Below, piece by piece: positions 60,316-64,000 of a DNA stretch of 64,000 nucleotides. The translations under genes and the position numbers were made by a program. Within the stretch, counting starts at the first letter, position 1; each line of letters begins with the position of its first letter. Source of the stretch: Cyanobacteria bacterium CG_2015-22_32_23 (GTDB lineage: Bacteria > Cyanobacteriota > Cyanobacteriia > Cyanobacteriales > Cyanobacteriaceae). The stretch covers positions 19,390 to 83,389 of the forward strand of contig JAACUG010000074.1 in NCBI GenBank assembly GCA_009993045.1. The letters are read 5' to 3'. The notes below the pieces were generated by a model. That model saw only the letters and a list, made by a program, of their open reading frames with translations. It was not told where the DNA came from and ran no database searches.

Positions 60316-61778
60316 AATGCTTGTGATCCTTTATAATCAACCTTATTAGCATTAGCAGCTTCTCCACAGGTGCGAGGAGTAGGAAAAATTTTGTCAGGAT
60401 TTGCCAAGCCTTTAGGGTTAAAACTGCTTCTAACATATTGCATAGTTTCTAAATCAGTTTCCGTAAACATATCGCTCATGTAACATTTTTTATCGCTACC
60501 GATACCATGTTCACCAGAAATACTACCACCAACTCTCACACATAACTTAAGGATTTCTCCCCCTAATTCTTCCACTTTTGCAAAAGAGCCTTTTATGGCA
60601 TTATTATATAAAATCAAAGGATGTAAATTACCATCTCCAGCATGAAAAACATTAGCGATACGATAACCATATTGTTCACCTAAAGCATTTATTTCCCCCA
60701 AAACTTGAGACAATTTTGAGCGAGGTACAACTCCATCTTGTACAAAATAATTAGGGCTAATTTTACCCATGGCTGCAAAAGCCGCTTTTCTTCCTTTCCA
60801 TAACTTGAGGCGAGTTGGGGCATCACTAGCGGAGGTAACATTTCTAGCACCACAAGAGCGACAAATATCATCAACTTTTTTCTTATTAGTGTCAACTTCC
60901 ACTTGTAAACCGTCTAATTCTACCAATAAAATGGCTTGGGCATCCCGAGGATAACAGTCAGTCGCCACGACATCTTCCACCGCATTAATACTAAAATTGT
61001 CCATCATTTCCATACCTGCAGGAAGAATACCAGCACGAATAATCTGTGCAACCGCACTTCCTGCTTCTTCAATACTATTAAAATCCGCTAACACAACACA
61101 GATAGCGTCAGGAGTTTTGAGAATTTTTAAGGTTATCTCCGTAGCGATGCCTAAAGTGCCTTCTGAGCCTACAAATAAGCCTGTAAGGTCAAAACCGGGC
61201 ATTTCTGGTACTTTTCCCCCTATTTTCAATATCTCTCCTTGCGCGGTAACGATGGTTAAACCTAAAACATGATTAGTAGTTGTACCATATTTTAAACAGT
61301 GTACACCCCCCGAATTTTCTGCTACATTACCACCTATAGAACATATTATCTGACTAGAAGGATCTGGAGCATAATAAAAACCTGCACCGCTAACGGCTTG
61401 TGTTACCCAATTATTGATAATGCCGGGTTGCACAACAATTCTTTGATTTTCATAGTCAATATCCAAAATTTGACGCATTCTAGCGGTAACGATTAAAAGA
61501 CTATCTTCTAAAGGTAATGCACCTCCTGATAAACCCGTACCCGCCCCCCTTGCAACCCATTTTATTTCATATTTATTGCAAATTTGGACAATGGCGGCAA
61601 CTTCTTCCGTGGTTTTCGGTAATGTTACTAACCCTGGGCGTTGACGATATTCCGTTAATCCATCGCATTCGTAGGTTAAAAGTTCGTCTTTGCGTTTAAC
61701 TACACCATTTTTACCTAAAATTCCTTCTAATTCTTTGATTATAGGTTGCCATTTATTGTTAGTAGAACTTAAAAACAT
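60312..61778 (-). CDS. glcD: Glycolate oxidase/dehydrogenase FAD subunit
   Basis: A 488-residue FAD-linked oxidase of the GlcD/lactate dehydrogenase group: PKTTEEVAAIVQICNKYEIKWVARGAGTGLSGGALP and the GGNVAENSGGVHCLKYG FAD-binding segments, then HAGDGNLHPLI and GGSISGEHGIG in the C-terminal domain. In cyanobacteria it oxidises photorespiratory glycolate to glyoxylate. The Fe-S partner (glcF) is not adjacent. The stop overlaps that of pabAB. Confidence 0.92.
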   Translation of the reverse strand: MFLSSTNNKWQPIIKELEGILGKNGVVKRKDELLTYECDGLTEYRQRPGLVTLPKTTEEVAAIVQICNKYEIKWVARGAGTGLSGGALPLEDSLLIVTARMRQILDIDYENQRIVVQPGIINNWVTQAVSGAGFYYAPDPSSQIICSIGGNVAENSGGVHCLKYGTTTNHVLGLTIVTAQGEILKIGGKVPEMPGFDLTGLFVGSEGTLGIATEITLKILKTPDAICVVLADFNSIEEAGSAVAQIIRAGILPAGMEMMDNFSINAVEDVVATDCYPRDAQAILLVELDGLQVEVDTNKKKVDDICRSCGARNVTSASDAPTRLKLWKGRKAAFAAMGKISPNYFVQDGVVPRSKLSQVLGEINALGEQYGYRIANVFHAGDGNLHPLILYNNAIKGSFAKVEELGGEILKLCVRVGGSISGEHGIGSDKKCYMSDMFTETDLETMQYVRSSFNPKGLANPDKIFPTPRTCGEAANANKVDYKGSQAF

Positions 61779-61873
61779 GGTGAATAATTAATAATTGATC
61801 ATGAATAATTCATAATTAATCATAAACTATTGCAATCCTAAATTACTTTTCTATCGTTAGCCTTAACTACTTT

Positions 61874-62845
61874 TTAAGGTGTTAATTGTCTCATTTCTTG
61901 ATAAACCATCTTAGATACCATCGGTAAAAATTCAACATCTTTATAATAAGCTGAATCATCTCCTAAAATAACTAAAATATAACGAGTTTTACCATCAGGA
62001 GTAATGATAATAGCGCTATCATTTCTATTATTAAAAGTCCAACCCATTTTAGAGTAAAATTCAACGTTTTTATTCGGTATTCCTTCCCCTAAAAATCCCT
62101 TAATAGCATTAAAAGGAATATCTTGCCATGCACTAGGGTTTAAATCTCTCTTTAATAAAGCTAACATTTGCGGTGATTGAGGAAATTGTTGATTATAAAT
62201 TTGATAAAGTAATAAAGCCACATTTTGAGATGTTAAATAATTTCTAATGGGCTTTTCTTCACCGTTGAGATGACGTAATTGTAAATCTGCACCCTCTGGC
62301 ATATCCATCTGTAAATAAGGGATAGGAAAAGTTTTTTGAGAAATATTAATATTCTTATAATTAAAAGAATTAAACCATTTATTTAGATATTCTCTATTGT
62401 CTTGAAATGTTGTTAATTTATCGGGGGATAATTTTTCTTTACTTGACTTTGTTTTAGTTATATTATCAACTATAATACTTGCGGCTTCATTATCAGAATC
62501 AACAATCATTTTTATTAATTGTTTTCTCATTTCTGCATCAGGATTTGGATTTTGATTATAAGCAATAACTAACCAAAATAATTTCACTATACTAGCAGGA
62601 TAACGAGGAATATTATCTTGATAACTAATGTAACAAAATGCTTGTTTTCCATTAACTAAAGGGCAAGAATCAGGACTCAGATCAATTAAACTAAAAGATA
62701 ATTTTTCTAATGGTAAATTTCTTTGTTTTGCTAAATTAATAATTTGATCAGAAATGAATAAAAATGAATTATTATAATTAATGATAATATTTTGAAATTC
62801 AATAAAAGAAGAATTATTCTCATAAAAATAAGGGTGAGTGTACAT
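61874..62845 (-). CDS. Class A beta-lactamase-like serine hydrolase
   Basis: A 323-residue protein of the penicillin-binding/class A beta-lactamase fold. SxxK is S85-I-V-K88 (YPASIVKLFW) and SDN is S117-D118-N119. The KTG-like triad appears as KMG (SKMGW). There is no obvious signal peptide at the predicted start, unusual for this family, so the start or location is uncertain. It follows a Ser/Thr kinase gene on the same strand (50-bp gap) and may be co-transcribed. Cell-wall recycling or stress sensing is possible; true antibiotic resistance is not implied. Confidence 0.75.
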   Translation of the reverse strand: MYTHPYFYENNSSFIEFQNIIINYNNSFLFISDQIINLAKQRNLPLEKLSFSLIDLSPDSCPLVNGKQAFCYISYQDNIPRYPASIVKLFWLVIAYNQNPNPDAEMRKQLIKMIVDSDNEAASIIVDNITKTKSSKEKLSPDKLTTFQDNREYLNKWFNSFNYKNINISQKTFPIPYLQMDMPEGADLQLRHLNGEEKPIRNYLTSQNVALLLYQIYNQQFPQSPQMLALLKRDLNPSAWQDIPFNAIKGFLGEGIPNKNVEFYSKMGWTFNNRNDSAIIITPDGKTRYILVILGDDSAYYKDVEFLPMVSKMVYQEMRQLTP

Positions 62846-62895
62846 ATTTTAAAATATTTATTAAAATTTTATATATAATTAATATAATTTTTTTA

Positions 62896-64000
62896 TTAAT
62901 GCTTATAACTACCTATTTTTGCCCAAATAATTCTATTTGATGGAATATTATAATCAACAAAACTTTCTATATTAAGAATAATAAAACTTTGTCCTGCTGA
63001 TAATACACTAATAGATTTTTCTAAATTAAATAGTGGAGGTTGAGGATAATTTTCTCGTAAATTAACATTAGAAATTATACTCACTTTATCACCAATACGA
63101 GGTATGAATATCGGTGCAATTGTTACTGGTTGAGTTGTTGCAACCATTTGTTGCCCCGTGTAGTGATTATTTGTCCCTTCAATTGCTCCAATTCTAATCC
63201 ATCCAAGAGGTTGAACATTATTTGATGAGCTTATATTTATATCATTATTAGTTGAAACTTGAGAATTTTTTTGTTCAATTTCTTGACGTAACTTTTCTGC
63301 TTCTAAACGATTTTTTTCAGCTTCTTGTTTTAAAGATTCTATCTCAGCTTGTGTTTTATCTCCTTCTGAAAATTCAGTTTGTGTTGCTTCTTTCTCCGTC
63401 TCAATTTTTGCTAATCTCTCTTGGGTTTCTCTCATTTGTTGATTAATTAAAAATAATCCCGATACTCCTAAAGCGACGAATAAAGCAGTAATTAAAATAA
63501 TTAAAAGATTGTTATTTGAAAAATTATTAACAGGATTTTTAGGATCACTAACAATATGATTAGGTATAGAATGTGGTATAGGTATCGGATAAGGTACTGT
63601 TTCGGGTATCTGAGGAGTAACAGCTTTTGGCAAATCAATATTATTAACACGAGGCACAACCGCCATAGTTTGCATATCACTACTATGTAAGGCTTGATAC
63701 ATAGCTTGAGCAGTAGGATAACGGCTACTTATATCCATTTTTGTCGCTTTTTCTAAAACTATTCTTAAATTAGGCGACAAATTAGGGATTAAACTTTGCC
63801 AATCTAATTCTCCTGTAATTTGATTACTAGGTATTTCGATAGGATATTTACCCGTCAAACTGTAAATCATCGTCAAAGCTAAAGCATATAAATCACTACT
63901 AAAAACCGTGCGCCCTAAACTTTGCTCAGGGGGGAGAAAGCCTCTCGTACCAACTATTACAGAGCTTACCGTTGAACCACTACTTAAACTTACCGCCCCC
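62896..64000 (-). CDS. Ser/Thr protein kinase, C-terminal part, truncated by the window edge
   Basis: The frame is open to base 64000. It begins within GAVSL, consistent with the end of a kinase DFG-type loop (only G of DFG is inside). VGTRGFLPPEQSLGR (activation loop/APE-like) and SSDLYALALTMIYSLTGKYP (subdomain IX) follow. After the kinase lobe come a Pro-rich linker, one membrane helix (LLIILITALFVALGVSGLFLI), a Glu/Lys-rich coiled coil and an SH3-like domain (GDKVSIISNVNLREN). The layout is a membrane-anchored Hanks-type kinase with an extracytoplasmic sensing part, as in SpkB/PknB-like proteins. An internal TTG (63876) is not the start. Confidence 0.88.
   Translation of the reverse strand, partial: GAVSLSSGSTVSSVIVGTRGFLPPEQSLGRTVFSSDLYALALTMIYSLTGKYPIEIPSNQITGELDWQSLIPNLSPNLRIVLEKATKMDISSRYPTAQAMYQALHSSDMQTMAVVPRVNNIDLPKAVTPQIPETVPYPIPIPHSIPNHIVSDPKNPVNNFSNNNLLIILITALFVALGVSGLFLINQQMRETQERLAKIETEKEATQTEFSEGDKTQAEIESLKQEAEKNRLEAEKLRQEIEQKNSQVSTNNDINISSSNNVQPLGWIRIGAIEGTNNHYTGQQMVATTQPVTIAPIFIPRIGDKVSIISNVNLRENYPQPPLFNLEKSISVLSAGQSFIILNIESFVDYNIPSNRIIWAKIGSYKH

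Overview
The window comes from a low-GC (roughly one third G+C by eye) unicellular cyanobacterium. Evidence: the PSII-assembly gene cluster (homologues of Synechocystis slr0144-slr0151), the pilHIJ-ycf63/mlaE gene order, cruG, a DICT-domain kinase, and many copies of the cyanobacterial HIP1 octamer GCGATCGC. A relative of Geminocystis/Cyanobacterium is plausible, but the sequence alone does not fix the genus.

Layout. 1-1310: right-hand border of an integrated element, with a tyrosine integrase running off the left edge, four 11-bp phased repeats in front of it, and the 3' half of a tRNA-Arg(UCU) as attachment-site remnant. 1420-9153: dapA, RNase J, a DrrAB-type ABC exporter, a small secreted protein, and cysS behind a 14-unit heptanucleotide repeat. 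9348-19388: a 1385-residue hybrid phosphorelay kinase, a PPOX flavoprotein, a GH57 enzyme, an M48 protease and a B12/radical-SAM protein. 19624-23006: a divergent DEDDh exonuclease-like protein and, on the other strand, an orphan DndD-like SMC ATPase with a 59-residue partner; this is the most defence-like part of the window. 23110-27480: CDF transporter, ruvX, murA (apparently with a non-AUG start) and hpnH. 27728-32477: chemosensory pilH-pilI-pilJ plus an MlaE-type permease. 32477-38152: a small ORF, a membrane protein, a degraded IS630-type transposase, a CSP41-like protein, nadE, a VOC protein and dmeF. 38377-46944: an ABC importer pair, uvrB, a DICT/GAF kinase, lepB and a YqeG phosphatase. 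47430-51843: two exported proteins, cruG and amt with an NtcA box. 52611-57977: a pentapeptide-repeat protein and the PSII-assembly cluster. 58183-64000: fused pabAB, glcD, a class-A-like serine hydrolase and a truncated Ser/Thr kinase.

Themes. Photosystem biogenesis: the cluster pairs V4R-domain proteins with two phycobiliprotein-fold proteins. One keeps the Cys-x-Arg-Asp chromophore motif and the other has lost it. Nitrogen (amt), hopanoid (hpnH, possibly hpnP) and carotenoid-glycoside (cruG) functions are scattered singly, as is usual in cyanobacteria.

Mobile DNA. Besides the integrated element there are two families of miniature inverted-repeat elements, each with two copies. One family has perfect 5-bp target duplications. 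A copy of the other supplies the apparent ribosome-binding site of ruvX. Several hairpin and tandem-repeat families fill the remaining intergenic DNA.
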